From: Moniliophthora roreri
Taxonomy: Eukaryota > Basidiomycota > Agaricomycetes > Agaricales > Marasmiaceae
DNA length: 64,000 bases
Assembly: GCA_001466705.2 (NCBI GenBank)
Contig: LATX02000100.1
Location: forward strand, 310,001 to 374,000
Direction of reading: 5' to 3'
In this document: positions 12,301 through 24,306 of the stretch, piece after piece
Layout of the letters: the number at the start of each line of letters is the position of its first letter
Position numbering within the stretch: position 1 is the stretch's first letter
Made by a program: the position numbers and the translations under genes
The notes under the pieces: generated by a model
Seen by the model: only the letters and a program-made list of their open reading frames with translations
Databases searched by the model: none
Told to the model about the DNA's origin: nothing

Positions 12301-12837
12301 TATTTGTAGTAGGACCCAAAAGGATGTGGCAGCCTAGGGAAAAAAACGAATTGTAAGGATTGTGTAAGAGAGGAACAAATGGATCGTACCTTTGGCGCGA
12401 CATTCATCTGCAAGTGCCTCGCCAACTTGACGAGCGAGGTCTATGTCGAATGTTGAACCCAGGCCGGTGGAGGACGGGAAACAGCTTGATGGTACCCCGT
12501 TAAAGACTATACACGTCTCGTCGTCAGTCTTAACGCATTACTTCTCGTAAGGCTTACATTGAGTTCCTCGAACACCATTCGGACCTAATATGGTGTTTAT
12601 CAGTCACCAATCTCGATGGATGAAATCGAATAATTAACACTAACCATCGCTCATTCGCATAGAGGGTATACAAAGTGACGGTACAGGCTCTGTATGCCAC
12701 CATCCCTGTTTTCATGGTGATTGAATTGCGTTTCGGATGAAGAGTGTTCAACGGATACGCACCAGCCCACACAGAAGCCTGATCTTATCGGGCATGGTCA
12801 GTTTGGATAGGGTCTCATCGACGTTTGACTTGGTCAT
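9364..12837 (-). CDS. GH3 beta-glucosidase with internal PA14 domain, no signal peptide
   Basis: Hydrolyses terminal beta-glucosides such as cellobiose. Start ATG at 12837 ([19 protein letters not shown]). About fifteen short introns give a protein of about 870-890 aa. N-terminal TIM-barrel motifs appear in order: [39 protein letters not shown] and GMIMSDW, where the Asp of SDW is the GH3 nucleophile. They are followed by the second alpha/beta domain ([20 protein letters not shown]), a PA14 lectin-like insert (about 10450-10900; [20 protein letters not shown]), the rest of that domain ([14 protein letters not shown]) and a C-terminal fibronectin III-like domain (about 9364-9750). The protein starts straight at the catalytic domain with no secretion signal, so it is probably cytosolic like the PA14-type yeast enzymes. 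It is divergent from the sugar porter at 13761. Every apparent stop fell inside a canonical intron, so the gene looks intact. Confidence 0.9.
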
Positions 12838-13760
12838 ATTGGAGCGTCTGGAATCGCGTAAACGGTTTCGGTGGGAGTGACAGAGACGGAACTCAAGCGT
12901 CAAAGAGCGAAGTTCTTCCGAAGCCTCTTACAGTCGTGTCAAGTGTAAAAGCCGTGTCATTGAAGCCTTGGTGACATCTGAGGTCATGAGAACCGGAATG
13001 AAGGCAAGTGCAGGATCAATGGGTAATTGACCGGCCCGTGACTGTCGAGAGTCGGAATTGTTGTGGATGCGTCCAAGGATGCGACTTGCAATGTAACTTT
13101 GTAAGGGATGTCTGAGGAATGTTAACGGGTGGTATTTGATACTGCAGTGTGGTCTTTCTTTCAGGCGACAGGAACGACGTACTAGCCTCAGCTAGGTTAA
13201 TCCGTGCGGCGAATTCCAGAAGAGAAGGACTTCAGTCAAACATCAGTCATGATTTTCACAGAAAACTCACTTTTGCGTGATTTCCTCTAGAAGTGTCCAG
13301 TCCTGAGCCCAAAGTTTTCGAGGCCTCTCGTTTGCTTCTCGTCCACTTTGGCGCCCAGCTACCACGTTCGCGGCTCTTTGGCTTTGGCGTCGGTTTCCTC
13401 CTTCCATCATCACTGCTCCCGATAAGCCCTGATCTGGTCTAGCCCACAGTCTAACTATCTCATTACAGTCTTCTTATATGGCATATTTTCGGCAAAACAC
13501 AATCTTCCAGAACGTTTCGTCCGAGTTCTTCGTGGTTTCAACTCCCTGTATCCTGATCTCTTACACGAAAAACCCATCGACTGATTGAATTTGGAATAAC
13601 AGGCTCTCTATTTCCTCCGTCATCTTCTGCAGACACCTTAACCCATACATTTCGCCCGGTTCTCGTGATATCATGGTGTGAAGGCTCCCCGGATGCCATA
13701 TAAAACCTGCAACCGGAAAACTATGTTGGACGAAGCGTCTTCTTCATCGTCGCCTTCAAA
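12838..13760. promoter_or_regulatory. Shared bidirectional promoter of the beta-glucosidase and sugar porter
   Basis: 923 bp between the two start codons with no convincing ORF. A TATA-like box lies on the porter side, and a CCCCGG hexamer at 13687-13692 fits the CreA/Mig1 carbon-repressor consensus (SYGGRG on the other strand). One such hexamer is weak evidence by itself. Confidence 0.5.
13699..13705 (+). promoter_or_regulatory. TATA box of the sugar porter
   Basis: TATAAAA about 60 bp before the start codon at 13761, a usual distance once a short 5' UTR is allowed. Confidence 0.55.
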
Positions 13761-16546
13761 ATGTCTTCCAAAGAAGAAACCGCACCAGCAGCGCACACTC
13801 CAGAAACAAGTAGCATCGAGAAGCACGAGTCAGCCTTACCAGGAGCTCGAGTAGTGGAAGTAACCAATGCCGACTACGCTCTTGCTCTCTCATCTGGGCC
13901 CAAGCTCAGTGCGACCAGCCCAAGATCAATTCAACTCTTTCTCATTCTACTGGTCGCATTCATGGGTAGTATGTCGAATGGTTTTGATGGGCAGGTGAGA
14001 ATTCCCCAAATGCATATGCTCTTTCATTGCTAACTCCGTGTTGTCAGGTCATGGGTGCGGTGAACGGGATGCAGTAGGTCCCATCAGATAGATGTTAATT
14101 TTGTCGATTCAATCTATCCTTAGTCAGTATCTGGACTTTTTCGGGATACCTCAAGATGAAGGAGGAGGGGTTGGGACACCGACAGCGCTTATCTTTGGAA
14201 TTGTGGGTTTTTAATTCACCGTTGATACCAGAATTGATTTCAAACTCGCGTCTTTTTAGTACTCAGTTGGTAAGGGCCATCCCCTTTTAAACCTCTGGGT
14301 ATCGCTGACTAAGTTCATCATGTTTAGGCAGTATCGTTGGGGTATTGGTTGCAGGCCCTTTAGCAGATGGGAAGTTTGGTAGACGTGGTGGAATGGTATG
14401 TTACGGATAATACTTTTGTCTGAAATACGCTAACGGGCCGAAGTTCATTGGTTCTCTTATCATCGTTATTGGTCTGTGAACCTTGTCTTGGCTGAGAAAC
14501 ACAGCTAAACATCTTTGTAGGCGCCATCGTGGTCACGGCAGCTCAAAACCGCGACTACCTGCTAGCAGGAAGGTTTGTGCTCGGTTTTGGTGTATCAATC
14601 ACGACCACGGCATGCCCTGCATACGTTGTCGAGATGGCTCCACCGCAGGTAAGCTCGTTTCATGATGTTTAACCTGATTAGTAGCTCACAATATGTAGTG
14701 GAGAGGCCGACTGACCGGACTGTGCGGCACCTTTGTATTATTTTGCTGATTCGCATGCTCACAAGGACACATTTCACATAGTTACAATAGTGGGTCTCCC
14801 TTCCCCTCCTAACTTTATGATCTAATGTGTTGGTTTAGCTTTCTATTATGCCGGCTCTATCCTTTGCAGTAAGGATCCGATCTTTCTCTCCCACAATATT
14901 CCGCTTTCTAACGTAGGTTTCACTGCCCAGCCGGAATCTCAATCGGCACTGGCAAGTTGAGTAGTACTGCCTCGTGGCGAGCACCTTTAGGTATTCAAAT
15001 CGGTCCCGCTGCGATATTGGCAATCTTTGTCTGGTTCCTTCCTGAGGTATGCATTACTATTTCCGCTGACGTCCTCAGAGGCTCACTTTATCAGTCACCT
15101 CGCTGGCTTATGTCCGTAGACAGGAAAGATGAGGCACGGAAGATTCTCGCCAAATATCATGGCAATGGAGATGAAAACGCGCCACTCGTCCAACTGGAGT
15201 GGAAGGAGTTTGAAGAGTCCATTAAACTCGACGCTTCCGATAAACGCTGGTGAGTTTGTCGAACTCAAAGCATATGCGGTCGCTTGATGTTGAGAGTGCG
15301 ATCAGGTTTGATTACTCTGAGTTGGTCAATACTCCCAATGCCAGATATCGTACATTTATGATGGTCCTCATGGGCTTCTTTGGACAGTGGTCAGGAAATG
15401 GCTTAGGGTAAGGTGCACATCATCTTTTTGGTCTGAGTTAACTCTGACAGGAGGACAGATATTTCTTGACTGTCCTTTTCGGTAATGCTGGTGTGCGCTC
15501 TCAAGACCGACGGTTGGTCCTCAATTTCGTGAACACCATCATTTCGGCACTTGGTGCTTCTATTGGAACCAGTCTGTCTGATACGGGTACGTCTGCTTCT
15601 CGATCTCGGTCTTGACTCTATTCATCTAGCTATTATCCAGTGGGAAGGCGGAAAATGTGGTTCTGGGGAACATTTGGAAGCGCGTGCATGCTCGCAATTG
15701 TCACCGGTGAGCTAGTTCCGCGGCAGCTGCTAAAGACTGCACTCTGAATACCTTACACAGGGTGCACTGCAAAGTTTGGACTAGAAGGGAGTCACAATAT
15801 TGCTGGTGCAAATGCTGCTATCGCGTTCATATGTATGGCTCTTTTTTGAGATCGCCTCTCATACTACAACTTATACCGGCCCGGCTTTCGCGCAGTTCTG
15901 TTTGGTTTCGTTTATAGTCTTGCGTATACCCCTCTGCAGGCGTTGTATCCTTCAGAGTGCTTGGCCTATAATACCCGGTTCGTACCACCTGTGTTCATGG
16001 TCCTCGTCAAGTTGCTCAACCTCGTTTACTTCTAGGGCTAAGGGAATGGCTATGTGGGGATAATTCTAAGTTGTCATATCCTCGTTACTGACCAGAATTT
16101 CAGGTATTCCTTGGCTGTCAGCTGTGCGGGGTTAGTGGGTCAATATGCTGGTCCAATCGCGCTTCAGAACATCTCTTGGAAGGTAAAGTGTCATCGGAGA
16201 GCCGCCGGATCGTACGATAACCTTCGTTCACAGTATTATCTCGTATATGTCTTTTGGGACTTGTTTGAATGCGTCATCATTTGGTTTTTTGCAGTCGAAA
16301 CGAAGGGACGCACCCTGTACGTATCATTGATTCCTCACACGGTTCAACTCTGATGCTCGTTTAGGGAGGAGCTCGATGATATCTTCGAGGTAAGCAGCGG
16401 ATGAAACGTCAGTCACCGCCATCTGACTTTCCTACTCCCTTGATTTTCAGAGTCCAAATCCTGTCAAGACTTCTCTCGCCAAGCACAAGGTAGCTATCGT
16501 GGAGAAGCCCGACCATGTCGAAATGATAGAAGTGGAAGGTGCTTGA
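13761..16546 (+). CDS. MFS sugar porter, lactose permease / cellodextrin-transporter type
   Basis: Twelve-helix proton-linked sugar transporter of the plasma membrane, about 520 aa after a dozen or so introns. Visible signatures: a first helix with FLILLVAFMGSMSNGFDGQ, GKFGRRGGM after helix 2, WRGRLTG after helix 4, an FYYAGSILCTG helix, PESPRWL (helix 6 end), SGNGLGYFLTVL in helix 7, PLQALYPSECL, QYAGPIALQNISWK, and VETKGRTLEELDDIF after helix 12. These are features of the fungal lactose permease/LAC12-like subfamily that includes cellodextrin transporters. Apparent stops in the region 14740-15010 and at 15850 and 16075 vanish when canonical introns are removed, so it looks functional. The head-to-head partner is a cytosolic-type GH3 beta-glucosidase, which points to a beta-linked disaccharide as substrate (inference). 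Confidence 0.87.
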
Positions 16547-17191
16547 ACATGGGTTATAAAGAAGATGGAGATGGAGATGGAATTTCCTTCACATTTTTGT
16601 TCTCAGGTGCCATGTAGGGTCATAGGCAGACGCAAAAGCTTTTAGGAATTCTTCCGACCGGCTACGATCAAACAACATCCTGCTCTTTCAGCTACAATAG
16701 CATAGCAAGAGCCCTGCACCAGTTACAAGGCCTCTCATGACCGAAAGTCGTTGGACGTGGCGTCGGCACTGTAGTGTGGGCGCTACACGCAATACAATGT
16801 ATCGCAATTGACACCTCACACACATCGGCGGCGTGTTCGGCTCGGTTGCCTGCTTTCATCACAACTGACCCTGCGCTTCAATTACCAGGCTGGGCAGTGT
16901 GAGTTCGACCGACATCGACGAAGGCTGTGTGAATCACTGTCGAATCATGTTGTAACTACACCGATTTCTGTGATTCCGAGCATTGGACTTTCTTGCAGTG
17001 TGCAGTACTGAGTACGAAGATAGCTTTCATGAGTTCTTGATTGATGAGGTTCAGTCCGGAGTACACAACATGCAAATCTGACCGAGATGTTACCAAGGTG
17101 GCGCTCGCAAAGACCGAGGTTGTGGTGGAGATGCGACATCTGATCATTTTATCACTTCAGGTTGATCATCTTTGAGACGCCCTACGCTACG
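16547..17191. other. Intergenic region before the chitinase, no gene seen
   Basis: Holds the 3' flank of the porter and upstream sequence of the chitinase. Short open frames (e.g. near 16810-17150) are unsupported. Confidence 0.4.
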
Positions 17192-17198
17192 TATAAAG
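17192..17198 (+). promoter_or_regulatory. TATA box of the chitinase
   Basis: TATAAAG about 58 bp upstream of the chitinase start codon at 17250. Confidence 0.5.
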
Positions 17199-17249
17199 CT
17201 TGTAGACTTACGGCGATGAAACCTCAAACATTCTATCCTTCTCCTCAAT

Positions 17250-18829
17250 ATGTTCGCTCTAGCGCCCTCAGCGCTTTTACTATTCTCTCTCCTTGCTCCT
17301 TCTCAGGCGATACGTATAGGCCTCGATTTCAGCTTGAAGGCTAAGATTCGAGATTCGGAGAAGGTAGCTGCTGCCTGGTACGCTGGCTGGCATTCGGATG
17401 AGGGATTCCCACTGTCATCTGTGCCATGGGACAAGTACACATATCTCACCTACTCTTTTGCGTGCGTCGCTTTGTGACACTGTTTCAATTTGCTCACGAA
17501 GGTCACAGGGAAACCACTGAGGACACACGACTTCTCACCCTGAATAAGTCAAACCCGGAAGTCCTTCCTCAATTCGTTAAAGCGGCCCACGAACATGTAC
17601 GCCCTGCTACTGCAATCATTTCTTTACCTAGCTCACCAACTGAAATCTAGGGCGTCGGCGCACTGGTATCCCTTGGCGGCTGGGCAGGTTCTCGCTTCTT
17701 TTCTACCGCTGTCGCAACTCCCGAGAACCGCACGACGTTCGTCAATACCGTGGTCTCGCTAGCTCAGGAGTATTCGCTTGATGGGATAGATTTTGAGTAC
17801 GTTCTTGTTGGCTTCATCGATTTCACCGATTCATATTTTGCTTTAGTTGGGAGTATCCTAACAATCAAGGCATTGGTAGAGCTATTCTTATCCTTTCAAC
17901 CCTCGATGTAGGCTAACGGATTTTGTAAAGGTTGCAACGCCATCGCGGTTAACGACACCGTCAATTTCCTGCTTTTCCTGCAGGAATTGCGCCAACATCC
18001 CGTCGGTTCTCAGCTTCTCTTGACTGCAGCAACCTCAATCACCCCCTTCCGCGATGCTGAAGGCAACCCCAGCGAGGATGTATCGGCTTTCGCCGAGGTG
18101 TTGGACTACATCGCTGTGATGAATTACGATATCTGGGGTTCCTGGAGTGTCGGTGTCGGTCCTAATGCGCCCTTGAACGATACCTGTGCGGCACCCGAAA
18201 ACCAGCAAGGATCCGCTGTTCTCGCCATTAATGCATGGACGGCCGCTGGTATCCCAGCCAGCCAGCTCATTTTGGGGGTTCCTGGATATGGACACTCGTT
18301 CACAGTCAATCAAACGGCAGCCTTCAAGAATGGGTCTGACACAGAACTCGCTTCCTACCCTGCTTTCAACGCCAGTGTACGCCAACAAGGCGATGCTTGG
18401 GATGACGAACCTGGCCCTGACGTCTGCGGTGTTGAACAACCCTATGGCGGTATGCCTGATTCTACCCTGAATAACACCATGTTCTGACACCTGGTACCTA
18501 GGTAACTTCAATTTCTGGAGTATTATCAAGGCGGGTTATTTGAACGAAGATGGTACACCGAAGGATGGAGTTCCTTACCGTTTCGACGAGTGCAGCCGAA
18601 CTGTGAGTTTCATTCGTTTGACGGTTGACATTGTCCTGATATCTCGTAGGCGTATGTCTATGATGCGGAGAGGCAGCTGATGATTTCCTTTGACGACGTA
18701 CCTTCCTTCGCTGCGAAAGGGAAATTCATTGCCGACATGGGACTCGCAGGCTTCGCACTCTGGGAAGCTGGTGGCGACTACAACTCTTTACTACTCGATT
18801 CCATTCGCGATGCCGCTGGGATCTGCTAA
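17250..18829 (+). CDS. Secreted GH18 chitinase
   Basis: Endo-type chitinase hydrolysing beta-1,4-GlcNAc polymers, about 400 aa after about six introns. Start ATG gives MFALAPSALLLFSLLAPSQA, a clean signal peptide, so the enzyme is exported. GH18 landmarks in order: WYAGWHSDEGFPLSSVPWDK (strand 1), ALVSLGGWAGSRFFS (strand 3), the catalytic DGIDFDWEYP motif split by an intron near 17798-17847 with the acid Glu present, LDYIAVMNYDIWGS, and the end strand GLAGFALWEAGGDY. An apparent stop near 18485 is inside an intron (about 18448-18501). Roles in this group are wall remodelling, autolysis or attack on other fungi. No chitin-binding module is visible. It lies in tandem with the cutinase. Confidence 0.9.
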
Positions 18830-19253
18830 GTAGTGACATGGACCTTCAGAGCGCGAGTATTCTTATCATCAAAACAGTACATATTACCAATCCAATCCTT
18901 TGTGAGGAGGGCACAGAGCTCTTCCGTACAATCTCTTTGACCTAGTCCTTCAAAATCGAGTAGTAAGCATTCAATCAGTCTCGATGGAAACCCTCTAAAT
19001 ACATTTCGGCTAAATGTGCTTGGAAACACAATCATTCTGGCTATCACGTTGGATCCCCTACAAGGGATGAGCAGGTTGAACCATGCTACACCCATGGCAC
19101 GGGTGCAATTTGATGCAGACGGTCTGGATACGTTATCCTGCTCTTTCTGTGCAATCCATGTCAGCAACCGGGGGGGGCTTAAGTCTTATGCTGGACAACT
19201 GTTCATGGGCGGGTGCAATTCCAGACATACGGTTTTCCTGTGTTCTGCTTGTG
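18830..19253. other. Intergenic region between chitinase and cutinase
   Basis: No gene seen. Open frames around 19016-19320 overlap the cutinase leader without domain support. Confidence 0.4.
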
Positions 19254-19260
19254 TATAAAA
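19254..19260 (+). promoter_or_regulatory. TATA box of the cutinase
   Basis: TATAAAA about 79 bp upstream of the cutinase start codon at 19333. Confidence 0.5.
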
Positions 19261-19332
19261 AAAGCAAATGTCGCGACCGTACCAGCATTCTCCTCTGTCT
19301 CTGCCTCCTGTGCTACTGGTAGCTCCTCTTAC

Positions 19333-20196
19333 ATGTTATTCACTACGCTTCGATTGTTGTTCTTCACTGGGCTGGTCCCAGGGATCATGATGGCTCCCGT
19401 TGAGCGCAGAGCCACCGTGCAGTGCGCGGACGTTATGGTTCGTCCCTCTTGCCCGAGTCTTTGAGCCATTAAAAACAATGATTTACAGGTATTCTTCGCG
19501 CGGGGAACTACGGAACCTGCCCCGATCGGCACTATCGTCGGCCCTCCGCTCAAGGCGGCTCTGCAGCGAGAGCTCGGGTCACAGACCATGTCTTTCCAGG
19601 GAGTAGACTATTCTGCAAATGTTGCAGGCTTCCTCCAAGGAGGTGATAAGCAAGGGTCTCGTACTATGGCGGATGACGTGAGGGAGTACTAACCGTAGCT
19701 TAAACCTTGCTTACGCACCTCCCAGATTACCAACGCAGCTAATTCGTGCCCGAATGTCGGTCCTTTTCATTCTCCATTCCATTTCCACTGACAGAGAAAT
19801 ATCATCAGGCGAAAATAGTGACAGCAGGTTACAGCCAGGGTGGGCAGCTGGTTCACAATTCTGCCGAACTTTTGTCGCCAGACGTGGTGTCTCGCATTAA
19901 CGCCGCTGTGATTTTTGTAGGTTGAACTCAGAAACAATGAGAATATACTGATCTCGGGGTTATCTCTAGGGTGACCCAGACAACGGACAGCCTGTAGCAG
20001 GAGTTTCTGCTGATAGGACAAAAGTAACTTGTCGAAAGGGTGATAATATTTGCGATGGGGGTAACCTGGTATTGGCACCTCATCTGTGAGAGTCGTTCTT
20101 GTCATCCTAAATATCGTGGTTCGTTGAACTTTGAACGATAGGGCTTACGGACGGGATACGCCGGGTAGTGCGAGCTTCATAGCTTCGAAAGTTTAG
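19333..20196 (+). CDS. Secreted cutinase (CE5 alpha/beta-hydrolase)
   Basis: Serine esterase that cleaves cutin and other polyesters outside the cell; about 200 aa after five introns. Start MLFTTLRLLFFTGLVPGIMM is a secretion signal. The nucleophile elbow GYSQGG lies near 19830, preceded by VFFARGTTEPAPIG, the cutinase strand-1 motif. The aspartate region is CRKGDNICDGG near 20030-20060. The catalytic histidine lies in APHLAYG, split by the last intron (about 20091-20149). The protein ends ASFIASKV with TAG at 20194-20196. All three triad residues are present. Cutinases belong to the plant-polymer degrading sets of saprotrophic and pathogenic basidiomycetes. It follows the chitinase on the same strand but has its own TATA box. 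Confidence 0.9.
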
Positions 20197-20475
20197 TGAC
20201 CCTAGTAGGCACCCCGTTTGATACCGCTGTATTGTCAACCTGTGCCAAATAGTTTGTATGTACGAATGAAGTGGACTCGCTGGACTCACTGTTAGTGTAG
20301 AGTCAAACCATTGCTTGGGACTGATTTTTTTTTTGCCCTGTTATGGGCGTCATAAGAAAAGAAGCGTTGGTGGCTGTGACGACATGGTTAGCTCAACGCG
20401 TCAGACTCGGACCGTGACACTCACTCTTTCATGACCATATTCTCTCACTGACCTGACATTCTGGTTTGACGACAT

Positions 20476-23400
20476 ATGGGTACGTCCCTATTGTGCAATA
20501 ATCAATGGGTTGTTCAGTTTTTTGACAGATTCCGCCGTATCGAAGCAGCTGGTTGACAAGATCTATGAGAAGCGAAAGGCGGCTGCGCTGGAGCTGGAGA
20601 AGTAAGTATTCACTGCAGTGTCTCATCTAGACTGCTAATGCGAAAATAAGACAGGTTCGGGACTGCCACCAGCAAGGAGATGACAGAAGAATAGCCCAGA
20701 TTATCGACCAACTTGTTGATATGCTGAGCAACGCCTCCAACCCTCTACACGTGCGGAATGGCGGTTTGATTGGTCTCGCGGGAACAGCGATTGCTCTTGG
20801 AGTGGAGGTAGCGCCTTACATGGAGAAATTCATTTACCCCCTGCTGGATTGTTTTGTGGACCCAGAAAACAGAATTCGATACTTTTCAGCGGAGTGCCTC
20901 TACAACATAGCGAAGGTGTCAAAGGGAGAGATTTTGGTCTACTTCAACGAGATATTCGATGCACTGAGCAAGGTGCGTAAACATTATATGTAAATAAATC
21001 CTCTGACACTATTAATGCTATAGCTCGCTGCCGACTCCGAACTATCGGTCAAGAATGGTGCAGAACTTCTCGACAGATTACTGAAGGACGTCGTTGCGGA
21101 ATCTGCTTCTGTATACATACCCTTATATCCCGAGACAGAAAAGCTGAGAGACGACAACCATGGGGTTCTGGTTCCGCATCCTGTTCCTGGGGATGAATCC
21201 CATCCTACTGCCAAGAAAGCGTTTTCGCTGGCTCACTTCATCCCACTTCTCCGTGAAAGAATATACGTCGTTAGTCCATTCACCAGAAGCTACCTGGTTT
21301 CGTGGATAACCGTGCTCGACTCGGTCCCTGAGCTCGAACTAATCTCTTATCTTCCAGAGTTCCTGGATGGACTCCTGTCAGTACGGGTTCTCAAGCATGT
21401 TCGTGGCGGAAGCTGACTTTCACATTCCAGTAAATATCTTTCTGATCCCACAGACGATGTCAAAATTGCCACCGAAATCTTACTCGCGGATTTTCTTCGT
21501 GAAATACGTGAAGTAAGTTCACTCCGGAGACGGATGGAGGAGTCAAGGCCGCCGAAGCGCACGGGCGATGATGGAGAATCTATGCAACGCGTCGATAGCG
21601 AAAAGCTATCGGATTTGAATGCAGAACATTCTGAACGAGCAGTGTTTCTGAACGAAAAGGATTCTCACTCAAACTACGACGATTCGGTAAAGGAGGATCG
21701 TGTGTCAGAAACCGATATCAGGGATACTGGTGGTAAGTATGTGAATTCCGTCAAAGCGACACCAAAGACATCGCTGACTTTTCCCTGAGCTTGGGTTCCG
21801 GGACAAGGTGTCAAGATCGATTACGCCGCCATTATTGAAATCTTAATCCAGCAACTTGATGGAGAACGTGAGCTTTTCGCTTATCGCGAATATCTCCTGA
21901 ATCTGACTGCCAAACAATGGTTCCAGACGCCGAAATTCAACAATCTACCGCTCTCCGGTGGCTGGCGGAATTCTTAACCTTTACTGCTGAAGTTTTAGTA
22001 CCATTTACTCCTCGCCTAATACCTGCTATCCTCCCTAATCTTGCTCATCATGATCCCTCGATCCAATCTGCAGCGATCCGCACCAACAAATTCCTTCTCG
22101 GGGTAATACAGAATTTACCTTCCCCAGTCGATAAATCACGAGTTCAAGACAAGCCTCCTTCGTCCCGTCCACAGGCCTCACCTACACCTCCCACAAGTGT
22201 TCCCCGTCAGTCTTCTGTGTCGAAAGACTCTAAAGAGGTACCACCATCTGACCCGACGGCCGATGCCGGTTCTACGGCAGGACCGTCTTTGGTCAGACCG
22301 CGAGGCAGTGGAACGGATATAAGCGTACAACCACGCTCTGATGTACCTGTTCCATCCCAGAGCACCGATGCCAGTCGACCCCATTCTCCTGTGTCGCTAC
22401 TCAGCCAATCAGGACATTCCCACGCTCTGCAATCCTCTTCTGTGTTAGAAGAGCCTGATCTTTTCGACTATCAAGCGACTGTCAACGAGTTGACAGTGCA
22501 GTTCTTAAGCGAGTTTGAGGAAACACGAGTTGCTGCTCTCAAATGGCTCATAATGCTTCACCAGAAAGCACCCAAGAAGGTCCGCATAATACGGCTATTC
22601 TATTGCCACATGATCTTACTTTCTATCTAGATATTAGCGATGGACGACGGTACCTTCCCAGCGCTACTGAAGACGCTTTCGGACAGTTCAGAAGAAGTTT
22701 GTGCTTTGTCTTCATGTTATCTTCTGGAGCTGATATACTATTCGTTTTGCAGGTCATCAAACACGATCTACAGCTGCTCGCCCAAATATCGTCAAGCTCG
22801 GAAGAAAATTACTTCAAGGCTTTCATGATGAATCTGCTCGAACTCTTCAGTACCGATCGGCGGTTGTTAGAGACGAGAGGTAGTCTCATCATCCGCCAAC
22901 TGTGCCTGAATTTGAACACAGAGAGAATATATCGCACCTTCGCGGAGATCCTTGAGAAGGAAGAGGTCAGTGTTTTGGTAACTTCAGTCCACCCTATACT
23001 GATAGTTGTCTAAGGATCTTGAGTTTGCAAGCGTCATTGTTCAGAAGCTCAACATGATCCTCATCACCTCCCCCGAACTAGCCGATTTCAGGAAGCGGTT
23101 AAAAAGCCTTGAAACACGGGTACGTATTCTCTAGTTCTTATCATGTCCTCCTTATTGGAATGCGGTGCTTTTTAGCAAGACGGCCAAGCCTTGTTTATCA
23201 CCCTATATCGATCATGGTGCCATAATGCTGTGGCGGTCTTCTCTCTGTGTCTTTTAGCACAAGCCTACGAGCATGCATCTAACCTGCTCTACATCTTGTG
23301 CGTATCATATTCCTATATTTAGTGTATTCTTATCGCTAATCATCATTCTTCACTAGTGCTGATCTAGAGATTACCGTCCAGATGCTCGTTCAAATAGACA

Positions 23401-24159
23401 AGTTAGTGCAACTTATAGAGTCGCCCGTTTTCACATGTACGCCTAAATGTTTCTGTTAGGATTGGTTGCTGATTACGGACAGATATACGCCTGCAGCTAC
23501 TGGAACCTGAGAGATATCCACATCTCTTCAAATGTTTGTATGGCTTGCTCATGCTCCTCCCACAAAGTTCAGCCTTTGTATCGCTTCGTAATCGTCTTAA
23601 TGCCGTCAACTCTGCGGGCTTCTTACACATAGCCCCCAAAGTGTTCGTAGCAACATTTTACACTTGCTGAAGCATGCTCATTTGTTTTAGTCCTGTGGGA
23701 GCTCTTTCTTCCCGGTCCAAACTTGTCAGGGACGAGATTAAATGGCAGGAGCTTCTACAACACTTTCGTTCTGTTCAGTCACGCCATGAGAAAGCCCGTC
23801 GACAAGCACTTGGAACTGATACCTCGACGTTCTCGGGCTTTTATGAGTTCGACAGACAAAGCGATCAAGGAGAACGACAGAGTAATCGTCCCAGTGGTGC
23901 ACCCACGCGACCGGGTTTGCGAAGGAAGGTAACAGGGGAGGTCTCGATACCGTCCAATAACGCCGTAGCGCCGCCTATGCAGAGCCCCACTACACCGTTC
24001 TCCCGCAGTCTTTCACCTCTCAATCCAAGAGCGAGGATACAGAACGGAGTCTCAGCTTCTACACCGAACCCCCCTTCCACATCAATGAATCCTGCTGTAG
24101 CATTAACACAACAAGCGCAGAAGCAGAAACGCATCATTAGTTTGACGAGGAAGGACTAG
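20476..24159 (+). CDS. VAC14: VAC14 homologue, scaffold of the PI(3,5)P2 kinase complex
   Basis: HEAT-repeat scaffold that holds the Fab1/PIKfyve kinase and Fig4 phosphatase together on the vacuole membrane and controls PI(3,5)P2. The first exon is only ATGG at 20476 and splices to give [20 protein letters not shown]. The conserved VAC14 core follows: [56 protein letters not shown] and [17 protein letters not shown]. Further HEAT repeats ([32 protein letters not shown]) and the C-terminal VAC14-type domain ([40 protein letters not shown]) are present. A Pro/Ser-rich unstructured insert lies at about 22140-22440, and a disordered tail ends IISLTRKD. About a dozen introns; total about 950 aa. 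No disruption seen. Confidence 0.9.
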
Positions 24160-24306
24160 GATTGCATGTCACCTTTGGACCTATTATGGCCCTTCCCACC
24201 TTCCCAATCCACTTAATTTTATGAATGTAGTCGTCCTAGGGATAATGCATTTATATACACCCAATATATCTACTGTATGACCCTTTATCGCCAATATACG
24301 TCTGTA

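Noticed and set aside
14740..15010. Apparent stop codons suggesting the sugar porter is a pseudogene
   Set aside because: Removing introns (GTGCGG..CATAG, GTGGGT..TTTAG, GTAAGG..CCCAG) restores the family reading GLYNTFYYAGSILCTGISIG.
20380..20420. Second tRNA-like string (GGTTAGCTCAACGCGTCAGACTCGG)
   Set aside because: Resembles D and anticodon arms by eye only; no T arm or acceptor pairing follows within 80 bases.
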